From contig CAKTTM010000045.1 in assembly GCA_934615145.1 (NCBI GenBank), positions 1 through 10,214 of the forward strand: a stretch of 10,214 nucleotides of DNA, read 5' to 3'. The position numbers and the translations under genes were made by a program. The stretch comes from an uncultured Clostridia bacterium (GTDB lineage Bacteria > Bacillota > Clostridia > Christensenellales > Aristaeellaceae). How positions within the stretch are numbered: position 1 is the stretch's first letter; every line of letters starts with the position of its first letter. The notes beneath the pieces were generated by a model. It worked only from the letters and a program-made list of their open reading frames with translations. It searched no databases and was not told where the DNA came from. This document shows, in pieces, positions 1-5,854 of the stretch.

Positions 1-258
1 GAATCTGATTCGGACCTCGTCCCGGTCAAAGATTCCGTCAAGAGGGATGAGCTACGCGTGGTTGCTTCTGCCCTGGTCATGCTGCTATACGCTATCTTCT
101 TTGAAAAGCTCGGATATTTTGTGTCTACAGGTTTGATGATCACTGCCTTCCTGGCCCTGCTTGGAACGAAGAAATGGCACCACTATGTCATTTCGTATGG
201 GCTGGCCCTTTTGGTTTGGGCAGGGTTCAAGTTCCTACTGTCAGTACAGTTGCCGTAA
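1..258 (+). CDS. tctB: Tripartite tricarboxylate transporter small membrane subunit TctB, 3' partial
   Basis: The frame is open from base 1 to a TAA at 256-258, giving the last 85 residues; the start lies outside the window. A charged stretch (about residues 1-20) is followed by two hydrophobic segments, roughly residues 20-37 and 42-80, broken by a basic GTKKWHH loop, and the protein ends in QLP. This charged loop followed by paired C-terminal helices ending near a Leu-Pro fits TctB, the small membrane subunit of tripartite tricarboxylate transporters. These are secondary, solute-binding-protein-dependent carriers of citrate and other carboxylates. TctB is poorly conserved, so the call leans on the adjacent TctA, 17 bases downstream. 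An internal ATG at 79 or GTG at 58 could be mistaken for a start, but coding clearly continues upstream. A tctC gene may lie upstream, outside the window. Confidence 0.75.
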   Translation, partial: ESDSDLVPVKDSVKRDELRVVASALVMLLYAIFFEKLGYFVSTGLMITAFLALLGTKKWHHYVISYGLALLVWAGFKFLLSVQLP

Positions 259-265
259 AGGAAGG
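257..265 (+). promoter_or_regulatory. Ribosome binding site that sets the GTG start of tctA
   Basis: AAAGGAAGG overlaps the tctB stop codon and lies 10 bases before a GTG at 276. No comparable site precedes the more upstream in-frame ATG at 174, which lies inside tctB. This supports GTG 276 as the tctA start and suggests translational coupling between the two genes. Confidence 0.6.
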
Positions 266-275
266 ATGTGATATT

Positions 276-1757
276 GTGTTTGCTGAAGTTCTGCAGAATG
301 TCTTCTCCATACCGAGCATTCTTTGGATGAATATCGGAATTGCGGCAGGGATCATCGTTGGTGCCCTGCCCGGTCTGACAGGCACTATGGCCATCGCGCT
401 GCTGTTGCCGGTCACCTATGGCATGGACTCCATCTATGCGATGATGCTTCTGCTTGGCGTCTATTGTGGCGGGATATATGGCGGGTCGATCACTGCCATT
501 CTGATAAACACTCCAGGAACTCCGGCCTCAGCTGCCACTGCGCTTGATGGCTATCCCATGGCTAGAAAGGGCTTAGGGAAACGTGCGCTTCACCATGCTC
601 TGGGTGCATCCCTTGTTGGTGGCCTGTTGTCAGTGGCGGTTCTGATCGTCGCCGCGCCTGCGATTGCAAAGGTGGCGCTGAGCTTCGGCTCTCGCGAATA
701 CTTCGCTCTTGCGGTCTTCGGACTGACCATCATAGCCAGTGTGGGTGGCGGATCCATGATCAAGGGCCTGCTGATGGGCTTCCTTGGCTTGTTGCTGAGC
801 GTGGTAGGGATAGACTCTCTAGATGGTGTATCGCGGCTGACATTTGGCAATATTTACCTGGAAGGTGGATTCAGCATCATCCCTGTGCTGATCGGTCTGT
901 TTGCCATCACCGAGATCATGAACAAGACGAGAACCGTCCATCACCCAGTGGGAGAGGCCATCGCGGTGGGCAACGAAAAGGTCTCACTTCGGGATGTGCT
1001 CAAGCACAAGATGGTTCTGCTCAAGAGCAGCATTATTGGTGTGTTCATTGGAGCCTTACCGGGTACCGGTGCTGCCTTGTCCGCGTTTTTGGCCTACAAC
1101 GAAGCGCATCGCGCCTCCAAGCATCCTGAAGAGTATGGCAAAGGCAGCGAGGAGGGCTTGATAGCCGCGGAATCCGCTAACAACGCAGTAACCGGTGCAA
1201 CACTAATTCCCATGCTGACACTTGGCATACCTGGAGACACTAACACAGCCGTCATGCTCGGTGCCTTGACGATGCAGGGTATACAGCCAGGACCAAGGCT
1301 ATTCACCACACAGCAGACCTGGGTATACACCATCATGTTGGGCCTGATTATCATTAACTTGTTCATGTACCTGCAGGGCAGGGTATTCATCAAAGGCTTC
1401 GTCAACATCACCAAGGTGCCGGTGAACCTGCTGGTGCCTGTGCTCGTTGTGCTATGCATGATAGGGGCCTATACGGTGAAGTTTAATGTCTTCAACTGTG
1501 TCGCCATGATTGTGATCGGCTTACTTGGATATCTGCTGCAAAAACTGGAGTTTCCCCTGACACCCATGGTGATAGGCCTGGTGCTCGGCAACCTGTGCGA
1601 GTCGAACATGCGACGAGCTCTCTTGCGCTCGCGGGGCAACTGGATGACATTTTTCGAGTCTCCAGTAGCAGCTGCCTTTCTTATTCTGGCGGTACTGATG
1701 CTGTTCCTCCCCACCATACGGGCCTGGCGGGCCAAGAGGAAGCAGTCAGCCACATAG
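276..1757 (+). CDS. tctA: Tripartite tricarboxylate transporter large membrane subunit TctA
   Basis: From GTG 276 the protein is 493 residues, close to the usual TctA length of about 500. It is almost entirely hydrophobic helices. TctA signatures are clear: GALPGLTGTMAIALLLP at 29-45, GGIYGGSITAILINTPG at 65-81 and LDGYPMARKG at 90-99. In the second half are GALPGTGAALSAF at 259-271, the loop AESANNAVTGATLIPMLTLG at 298-317 and IPGD at 318-321. The GALPG and NTPG/GIPGD pairs reflect the internal duplication typical of this family. TctA is the main channel subunit, driving ion-coupled uptake of carboxylates delivered by a TctC-type binding protein. The true substrate cannot be read from the sequence. 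An ATG at 174 would add 34 residues overlapping tctB with no family match, so I reject it. The gene is followed after 20 bases by a dehydrogenase gene, apparently in the same operon. Confidence 0.93.
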   Translation: MFAEVLQNVFSIPSILWMNIGIAAGIIVGALPGLTGTMAIALLLPVTYGMDSIYAMMLLLGVYCGGIYGGSITAILINTPGTPASAATALDGYPMARKGLGKRALHHALGASLVGGLLSVAVLIVAAPAIAKVALSFGSREYFALAVFGLTIIASVGGGSMIKGLLMGFLGLLLSVVGIDSLDGVSRLTFGNIYLEGGFSIIPVLIGLFAITEIMNKTRTVHHPVGEAIAVGNEKVSLRDVLKHKMVLLKSSIIGVFIGALPGTGAALSAFLAYNEAHRASKHPEEYGKGSEEGLIAAESANNAVTGATLIPMLTLGIPGDTNTAVMLGALTMQGIQPGPRLFTTQQTWVYTIMLGLIIINLFMYLQGRVFIKGFVNITKVPVNLLVPVLVVLCMIGAYTVKFNVFNCVAMIVIGLLGYLLQKLEFPLTPMVIGLVLGNLCESNMRRALLRSRGNWMTFFESPVAAAFLILAVLMLFLPTIRAWRAKRKQSAT

Positions 1758-1760
1758 TGG

Positions 1761-1770
1761 GGGAAAGGAG
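1761..1770 (+). promoter_or_regulatory. Ribosome binding site that sets the TTG start of the dehydrogenase gene
   Basis: GGGAAAGGAG lies in the short gap after the tctA stop (1757) and 7 bases before TTG 1778. The in-frame ATG far upstream at 1595 would lie inside tctA and would add 61 residues unrelated to the family. TTG 1778 is therefore the best start. Confidence 0.6.
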
Positions 1771-1777
1771 CCATAGT

Positions 1778-2881
1778 TTGAACAGGAACCAACTGATTCA
1801 GTATAGCGCCAACCGCTACTATCAGTATCACGGGGCTCTTGAACGTCTGGTACCAGAACTTGAGGCATTAGGCCGGCGTCCTTTGATCCTCATGGATGCT
1901 CGAGTAAGTGAACTATTCGGTGACAGGCTGCAATCCATACTGGGGCGGGGCGGCCTAGAGCCGCCTCTTGGTCTCGTGTTTGAGCAGGAATGCAGTCAGA
2001 ACGCGTGTGCTCAAGTGGCTGCGCGAGGTATCGCAGAAAGTGCAGATAGTGTTGTTGGTGTGGGAGGGGGAAAGGTCTGCGATGCAGCAAAGATTATTGC
2101 GGACAAGATGGGTGTGCGATTCATCCTCGTACCCACCAGCCCCGCCACCTGTGCAGCGACGGCCTGGCTGGCTGTAGAGTATTCGGATAGCGGTGCATTT
2201 GTTGGCAACTATTGGTCAAAACTCTCAGCCTATGCCACCATAGTCGACTTGGACATTGTATACGGCAATTGCCCCCGCCGCCTGTTGGCCGCAGGCATGG
2301 TAGACGCTATGGCCAAGCAACCAGAGATTAGCTATAATCGCAAGTATAGCCCTCTATGGCACGACAATCAGTTCTCGCGATCAGCTTCATCTCTTGCCAA
2401 GCAGATATATGACGACCTGTTGATGCACGGCTTATCGGTCTATCGAGCATTCGGCGAGCAGGCCGCAGACCAGAGAGCCGATGATGTGATAGCTGCTTGT
2501 ATATCGCTGACCGGGCTGGTGTCCGCACTGGCATGTGGTGGACGGCAGGCTGCAGTGTCTCATAGCATCTATAGTTATGTGTGCAACACTGCGCCGCAAA
2601 TCCGCAACAATTACCTCCATGGCGAGATAGTTGGAGCCTCTCTCATCTATCAGATGGCCCTCAATGGGGATTCAGATAAGGAACTAAATGCATTTGCCGC
2701 GTTTCTTTCCGCACTGCACATGCCAAAGACGCTCTCTGATCTGGGTTTGCATCTTGATGCTCTGCAACGAAAAGAGCTCTATGGGTTCTTAATAGAGAGT
2801 CTCTCCCTTGAAGCCGCGACAACATTACCCGAACTCCAGAGATTCGAAAGCCTTCTTTTCGCATCCGAATCTCCGCACTAA
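1778..2881 (+). CDS. Iron-containing alcohol dehydrogenase / glycerol dehydrogenase family oxidoreductase
   Basis: From TTG 1778 the protein is 367 residues, the normal size for GldA-like enzymes. The N-terminal half is a nucleotide-binding domain with the glycine-rich GVGGGKVCDAAK at 94-105 (GGGxxxD pattern). The C-terminal half is helical and supplies the metal site. Family alignment from memory points to D176 (in GMVDAM), H262 (in AVSHSIYS) and H281 (in YLHGEIVG) as ligands, so the enzyme is probably active, using NAD(P) and a divalent metal such as Fe or Zn. Classical glycerol dehydrogenase has an STDAP-type substrate loop; here the equivalent is PTSPATCAATAW at 119-130, so glycerol may not be the substrate. 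The location directly behind tctBA suggests it acts on an imported compound or its product, which is inference. The name gldA would overstate the evidence. A glycerol-1-phosphate or 3-dehydroquinate-synthase-like activity from the same superfamily is less likely. Confidence 0.85.
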   Translation: MNRNQLIQYSANRYYQYHGALERLVPELEALGRRPLILMDARVSELFGDRLQSILGRGGLEPPLGLVFEQECSQNACAQVAARGIAESADSVVGVGGGKVCDAAKIIADKMGVRFILVPTSPATCAATAWLAVEYSDSGAFVGNYWSKLSAYATIVDLDIVYGNCPRRLLAAGMVDAMAKQPEISYNRKYSPLWHDNQFSRSASSLAKQIYDDLLMHGLSVYRAFGEQAADQRADDVIAACISLTGLVSALACGGRQAAVSHSIYSYVCNTAPQIRNNYLHGEIVGASLIYQMALNGDSDKELNAFAAFLSALHMPKTLSDLGLHLDALQRKELYGFLIESLSLEAATTLPELQRFESLLFASESPH

Positions 2882-3071
2882 GGGTTGAACATAGCCGCAA
2901 AACCACATGATTGCTGCGGAGAGCCAAGCTTGTTCTGCAATCGGTATTGTGCATTGGACTCTATTTAAGCTACATTGGACCGACACTTTCGAGAGCCATT
3001 CAGCAAGTGAACATGTAATACCAGTCATTGCTTGTAAGCGCTTCCCGTTCAGATCGATTTAGCCCTTTGGC
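2882..3071 (+). other. Gene-free stretch after the dehydrogenase gene
   Basis: No open frame with a ribosome binding site or protein-like composition is seen on either strand. A weak stem (CCGCA at 2895-2899 with TGCGG at 2915-2919) lacks a T-tract and is not a convincing terminator. Apart from the cre-like sequence at 3032-3046, I see nothing recognisable. The composition is relatively AT-rich, as in the genes to its left. Confidence 0.5.
3032..3046 (+). promoter_or_regulatory. Candidate cre-like (LacI/CcpA-type) operator
   Basis: TTGTAAGCGCTTCCC matches the published cre pattern WTGNAANCGNWNNCW at every fixed position except the last. Its core AAGCGCTT is a perfect palindrome. It lies about 200 bases before pstS and 150 after the dehydrogenase stop, so what it would control is unclear. 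A short degenerate motif like this can occur by chance. Confidence 0.25.
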
Positions 3072-3094
3072 GGTTTGGGCCGAGCACCCAAACC
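3072..3094 (+). terminator. Perfect 8-bp hairpin, first of a hairpin cluster
   Basis: GGTTTGGG at 3072-3079 pairs exactly with CCCAAACC at 3087-3094 around a 7-base loop. No T-run follows immediately; the nearest is TTTTT at 3110-3114, after a second palindrome. It may form part of a compound terminator for transcripts from the tct/dehydrogenase operon, or a structured leader element. The fold is visible in the sequence; the function is inferred. Confidence 0.4.
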
Positions 3095-3118
3095 ATCGAC
3101 AAACTGCAGTTTTTGATG
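3094..3118 (+). terminator. Imperfect hairpin with an AAACTGCAGTTT core and T-run
   Basis: AAACTGCAGTTT at 3101-3112 is a perfect 12-base palindrome continuing into a run of five Ts. Outside it, CATC (3094-3097) can pair with GATG (3115-3118) across a small internal loop. It shares C3094 with the preceding hairpin, so the two compete slightly at that base. Plausibly part of a terminator cluster between the two operons. Confidence 0.35.
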
Positions 3119-3120
3119 AC

Positions 3121-3149
3121 TGCCCCTGACTTTTTGCCGGGGGCATTTT
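3121..3149 (+). terminator. Terminator-like hairpin abutting the Pho box
   Basis: TGCCCC at 3121-3126 pairs with GGGGCA at 3140-3145 around a 13-base loop, followed by TTTT at 3146-3149. The short GC-rich stem plus Ts resembles a Rho-independent terminator that would isolate pstS from upstream transcription. The closing bases and T-run are shared with the first ATTTTACAT repeat. The loop is long, so strength is uncertain. Confidence 0.45.
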
Positions 3150-3187
3150 ACATGGATTTTACATAAAGTACGAACTGCATTTTACAT
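3145..3187 (+). promoter_or_regulatory. Pho box upstream of pstS (three ATTTTACAT repeats)
   Basis: Identical ATTTTACAT copies lie at 3145-3153, 3156-3164 and 3179-3187. The first two are exactly 11 bases apart, and the third is 23 bases after the second, close to two 11-base steps. PhoB and PhoP response regulators are known to bind TTNACA-type direct repeats with an 11-base period, and TTTACA within each copy fits. The position, 57 to 99 bases before the pstS start codon and upstream of an operon carrying its own PhoB/PhoR pair, supports autoregulated phosphate-starvation control. Confidence 0.75.
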
Positions 3188-3199
3188 CCTCCGATTAAC

Positions 3200-3205
3200 T
3201 TATAG
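3200..3205 (+). promoter_or_regulatory. Candidate -10 element of the pst operon promoter
   Basis: TTATAG lies 12 bases after the last Pho repeat and about 38 bases before the pstS start codon. No good -35 hexamer is present at the right distance; that space is taken by the Pho repeats, as expected for an activator-dependent promoter. This is a weak match, suggested mainly by position. Confidence 0.35.
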
Positions 3206-3243
3206 CTGCGTCAAGTGGCGCGATAGTTTTAGGAGGTAGATTC

Positions 3244-4119
3244 ATGAAAATTCGTTCTTTCGTAGCCCTGCTCCTGGTGCTTACCATGGCCTTTGGCCTC
3301 ACCGCCCTGGCCGCTTTTGACAACAGCCAGACCATCGCCGTTGTTTCCCGCGAAGAGGGTTCGGGCACCCGCGGCGCCTTCATTGAGCTGACCGGCGTGC
3401 AGCAGAAGAACGCCGAAGGCAAGGATCAGGACTATACCTATGCCGAGGCTGACTTCGTCAACGGCACCAGCCTGGTCATCACCACCGTCGCCGGCAACGA
3501 GTACGCGGTTGGCTACGCCTCCCTGTCGTCCGTGCTCCACAACGACACCGTCAAGATGGTCAAGGTCAACGGTGTTGAGCCCAGCACCGAGAACATTTTG
3601 AACGAGACCTATCCCATCGCCCGTCCCTTCAACGTGGTCACCAAGGGTGAGCTGACCGACGAGCTGGCCATCGACTTCATGGCCTTCGTGATGAGCAAGC
3701 AGGGCCAGGCGGTGGTTGCCGAAGATGGCCTGGTGCCCGTCGTGGCCGATGCCCCCGAGTATGTTGCCAAGAACCTCAAGGGGACCCTGGTCGTTGGCGG
3801 CTCCACCTCCGTTGCTCCCGTCATGGAGCTGCTGGGCGAGGCCTATACCGCGCTCAACGCCGAGGTCGAGGTTGATGTGCAGTCCACCGGTTCCACCGCT
3901 GGCGTCACCGGCGCGCTGGATGGCACCTACATGATCGGCATGGCTTCCCGCACCCTCAAGGACAGCGAGGTTGAGGCCGGCGCCCTGGGCGTAGCCATCG
4001 GCATCGACGGCATCGCGGTCATCACCTCCACCCAGAACCCCGTGGAAGACCTGTCGCTTGAGCAGGTGCGTCAGATCTTCGTCGGCGAAATCACCACCTG
4101 GGCTGACATCGTTAAGTAA
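3244..4119 (+). CDS. pstS: Phosphate ABC transporter substrate-binding protein PstS, permuted domain order
   Basis: ATG 3244 follows AGGAGG (3231-3236) by 7 bases; the product is 291 residues. A signal peptide spans about 1-24 (MKIR, hydrophobic core, ALA). No cysteine follows the core, so it lacks the lipobox usual for Gram-positive PstS. PstS is the extracytoplasmic phosphate receptor of the Pst transporter. In textbook PstS the order is GSST-V motif, then a binding-loop Ser/Gly segment, SR-L--SE, DG-A-, IF-G-I--W, and finally R-xGSGTR. Here the protein begins with SREEGSGTRGAF at 35-46. The usual first half comes last: GGSTSVAPV 185-193, STGSTAG 214-220, ASRTLKDSE 234-242, DGIAVI 255-260 and IFVGEITTWADI at 278-289, two residues from the C-terminus. 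I recall similar order in other clostridial PstS proteins, so this may be a known lineage variant. It is the first gene of the pst-pho operon, directly behind a Pho box. Confidence 0.9.
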   Translation: MKIRSFVALLLVLTMAFGLTALAAFDNSQTIAVVSREEGSGTRGAFIELTGVQQKNAEGKDQDYTYAEADFVNGTSLVITTVAGNEYAVGYASLSSVLHNDTVKMVKVNGVEPSTENILNETYPIARPFNVVTKGELTDELAIDFMAFVMSKQGQAVVAEDGLVPVVADAPEYVAKNLKGTLVVGGSTSVAPVMELLGEAYTALNAEVEVDVQSTGSTAGVTGALDGTYMIGMASRTLKDSEVEAGALGVAIGIDGIAVITSTQNPVEDLSLEQVRQIFVGEITTWADIVK

Positions 4120-4124
4120 TATCA

Positions 4125-4988
4125 ATGCAGCATCGGAAAAACCTTTCCGAGCGACTCATGCGGGGGCTATTCTTAGCCTCCGCATGTGTCTGCATCCTGG
4201 CAGTGGGAACGATCTGCGCCTTCCTGTTCATCAACGGCCTGCCCTTCTTCACCAAGTACTCGGCCTGGGACTTTGTCTTGGGCACCGAGTGGGCGCCGCT
4301 GCGCGAGGTCTTTGGCATACTGCCCATGATCGTCGGAAGTTTCTATGTGACCTTTGGTGCCCTCCTGCTGGGCGCGCCGATAGGCATCTTCACCGCCATC
4401 CTGATGGCACGCTTCGCCTCCAAGCCCCTGGTCAAGATCATGAAGCCGGCGGTGGCGCTGCTGGCGGGCATCCCCTCGGTGGTCTATGGCTTCTTTGGTG
4501 TGATGCTGCTGGTGCCCATGGTGCGCAGCACCTTTGGCGGCACGGGCAAGAGCGTGCTGGTGGCCAGCATTCTGCTTGCCATCATGATACTGCCCACCAT
4601 CATCCAGACGGCGGAGGCCGCCATCAACGCTGTGCCGGGCACCTACTACGAGGGCAGCCTGGCGCTGGGCGCCACGCATGAGAGCAGCGTGTTCCGCGCT
4701 GTGGTGCCGGCCGCGCGCCCCGGCATCATCTCCGGCATCGTGCTGGGCATCGGCCGCGCGATTGGCGAAACCATGGCCATCATCATGGTGGCGGGCAACA
4801 ACCCGCGCATGCCTGGCGATATCTTGAAGGGCGTGCGCACGCTGACCGTCAATGTGCTCATGGAGATGGGCTACGCGGCCGATCTGCACCGCGAGAGCCT
4901 GATTGCCACCGGCGTGGTGCTCTTCATCATCGTCATGGCCATCAACTTCATGTTTTCCTTTATCAACCGCAGGAGGGTGCAGCAATGA
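4125..4988 (+). CDS. pstC: Phosphate ABC transporter permease PstC
   Basis: The 287-residue protein has about six hydrophobic helices (roughly 15-37, 66-95, 108-133, 144-166, 202-224 and 258-281). The binding-protein-dependent permease (EAA) loop reads EGSLALGATHESSVFRAVVP at 176-195, followed by RPGIISGIVLGIGRAIGETM at 198-217. The GIPSVVYGFFG segment at 115-125 and the GRAIGETMA ending are typical of PstC. With PstA it forms the membrane channel through which PstB-driven ATP hydrolysis imports phosphate. The gene begins 5 bases after pstS. No clear ribosome binding site precedes ATG 4125, so translation may be coupled to pstS. An in-frame ATG at 4158 (residue 12) is an alternative, but it also lacks a good site and would trim the N-terminal basic segment. 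The stop overlaps the pstA start as ATGA. Confidence 0.93.
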   Translation: MQHRKNLSERLMRGLFLASACVCILAVGTICAFLFINGLPFFTKYSAWDFVLGTEWAPLREVFGILPMIVGSFYVTFGALLLGAPIGIFTAILMARFASKPLVKIMKPAVALLAGIPSVVYGFFGVMLLVPMVRSTFGGTGKSVLVASILLAIMILPTIIQTAEAAINAVPGTYYEGSLALGATHESSVFRAVVPAARPGIISGIVLGIGRAIGETMAIIMVAGNNPRMPGDILKGVRTLTVNVLMEMGYAADLHRESLIATGVVLFIIVMAINFMFSFINRRRVQQ

Positions 4989-5851
4989 GTGAGCAGAGCC
5001 GCTTCAAGGATCTGTCCGTGCCCACCAGGGGCGGTGTGCGCTGGGGCTCCATGATCTTAAAGGCCCTGTGCTGGCTGTCCAGCGCCATCACCATGGGCGC
5101 CCTGCTGTTGATCGTGGGCTACATCTGCATCAACGGCATCCCGCACCTGAAGCCCTCCATGTTTGAGATCAAATACAGCTCCAAGAATGTCTCCATGTTC
5201 CATGCCATCGTCAACACCCTGTCGATGACGGGCCTGGCCCTGCTGTTCTCGGTGCCTGTGGGCGTCTTTGGCGGCATCTACCTGGCAGAATACGCCAAAC
5301 CCGGCTCCAGGCTGGTCAAGTGGATACGCGTCACCGCGGAAACACTGGCGGGCATCCCCTCGATCGTGTATGCTCTGTTTGGCATGCTGGCCTTCGTGGT
5401 CACGCTGAAGCTGGGCATCAGCATCCTCTCTGGCGCGCTGACGCTGGCCATCATGACGCTGCCGCTGATACTGCGCCAGACGGAGGAAAGCCTGCTGGCT
5501 GTGCCCATGAGCTACCGCGAGGGCAGCTACGGCCTGGGCGCTGGCAAGCTGCGCACCACCGTGCGCATCGTGCTGCCGGTGGCCACCCCCGGCATACTGG
5601 CGGCGGTGCTGCTGTCCATCGGGCGAATCTCGGGCGAAACGGCGGCGCTGATCTATACCTCGGGCACCGCCACCCGCATTGCCGGCATGATGGAGTCCGG
5701 CCGCACGCTGTCGGTACACTTGTACCAACTGCAACAGGAGGGCCGCTTCATCAACGAGGCCTTTGCCGTGGCCGTGATACTGCTTGTCATCGTGGTGCTG
5801 ATGAACGCCCTGTCCTCCTACATTGCCTCCAAGTTAACCAAGAAAGGCTGA
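4985..5851 (+). CDS. pstA: Phosphate ABC transporter permease PstA
   Basis: ATG 4985 overlaps the pstC stop (ATGA) and is preceded by AGGAGG at 4971-4976. The 288-residue protein carries about six helices (around 27-50, 77-101, 122-141, 146-164, 202-226 and 258-281). The permease EAA loop is EGSYGLGAGKLRTTVRIVLP at 179-198, followed by ATPGILAAVLLSIGRISGET at 200-219. The SIGRISGETAALIYTSG segment and the GIPSIVYALFG motif at 123-133 distinguish PstA from PstC. It is the second channel subunit of the phosphate importer and pairs with PstC over a PstB dimer. The N-terminus has about 25 mostly polar residues before the first helix. The gene is followed by pstB after 3 bases. Confidence 0.93.
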   Translation: MSEQSRFKDLSVPTRGGVRWGSMILKALCWLSSAITMGALLLIVGYICINGIPHLKPSMFEIKYSSKNVSMFHAIVNTLSMTGLALLFSVPVGVFGGIYLAEYAKPGSRLVKWIRVTAETLAGIPSIVYALFGMLAFVVTLKLGISILSGALTLAIMTLPLILRQTEESLLAVPMSYREGSYGLGAGKLRTTVRIVLPVATPGILAAVLLSIGRISGETAALIYTSGTATRIAGMMESGRTLSVHLYQLQQEGRFINEAFAVAVILLVIVVLMNALSSYIASKLTKKG

Positions 5852-5854
5852 CCG

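Noticed and set aside
174..275. Upstream extension of tctA to ATG 174
   Set aside because: It overlaps the tctB end, has no ribosome binding site, and adds residues unlike any TctA N-terminus.
1595..1777. Upstream extension of the dehydrogenase to ATG 1595
   Set aside because: It overlaps the tctA 3' end, and the extra 61 residues do not belong to the family. TTG 1778 has a good ribosome binding site and gives the normal length.
2895..2919. CCGCA/TGCGG stem as the terminator of the dehydrogenase gene
   Set aside because: Only five pairs with a long loop and no T-run follow it; the hairpin cluster at 3072-3149 is a better candidate.
2825..3028. - strand open frames over the end of the dehydrogenase gene and intergenic region (also 2661-2954)
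   Set aside because: They overlap a real gene, and have no ribosome binding site or recognisable protein features.
3229..4125. Long - strand open frame (298 codons) opposite pstS
   Set aside because: It mirrors the whole of pstS, is Gly/Asp/His-rich as expected from the antisense of GC-biased codons, and matches no family. The + strand gene has motifs, a ribosome binding site and a signal peptide.
4058..4681. + strand open frame overlapping the pstS end and the first half of pstC in another frame
   Set aside because: Composition is His/Gly/Ala-rich with no family likeness, while pstC in the correct frame is unmistakable.
4173..4985. Long - strand open frame opposite pstC, with similar long ones opposite pstA (5057-5734), pstB (5876-6673), phoU (6670-7251) and phoR (9165-9698)
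   Set aside because: All are His/Gln/Asp-rich shadows of strongly biased coding sequence on the + strand, without ribosome binding sites.
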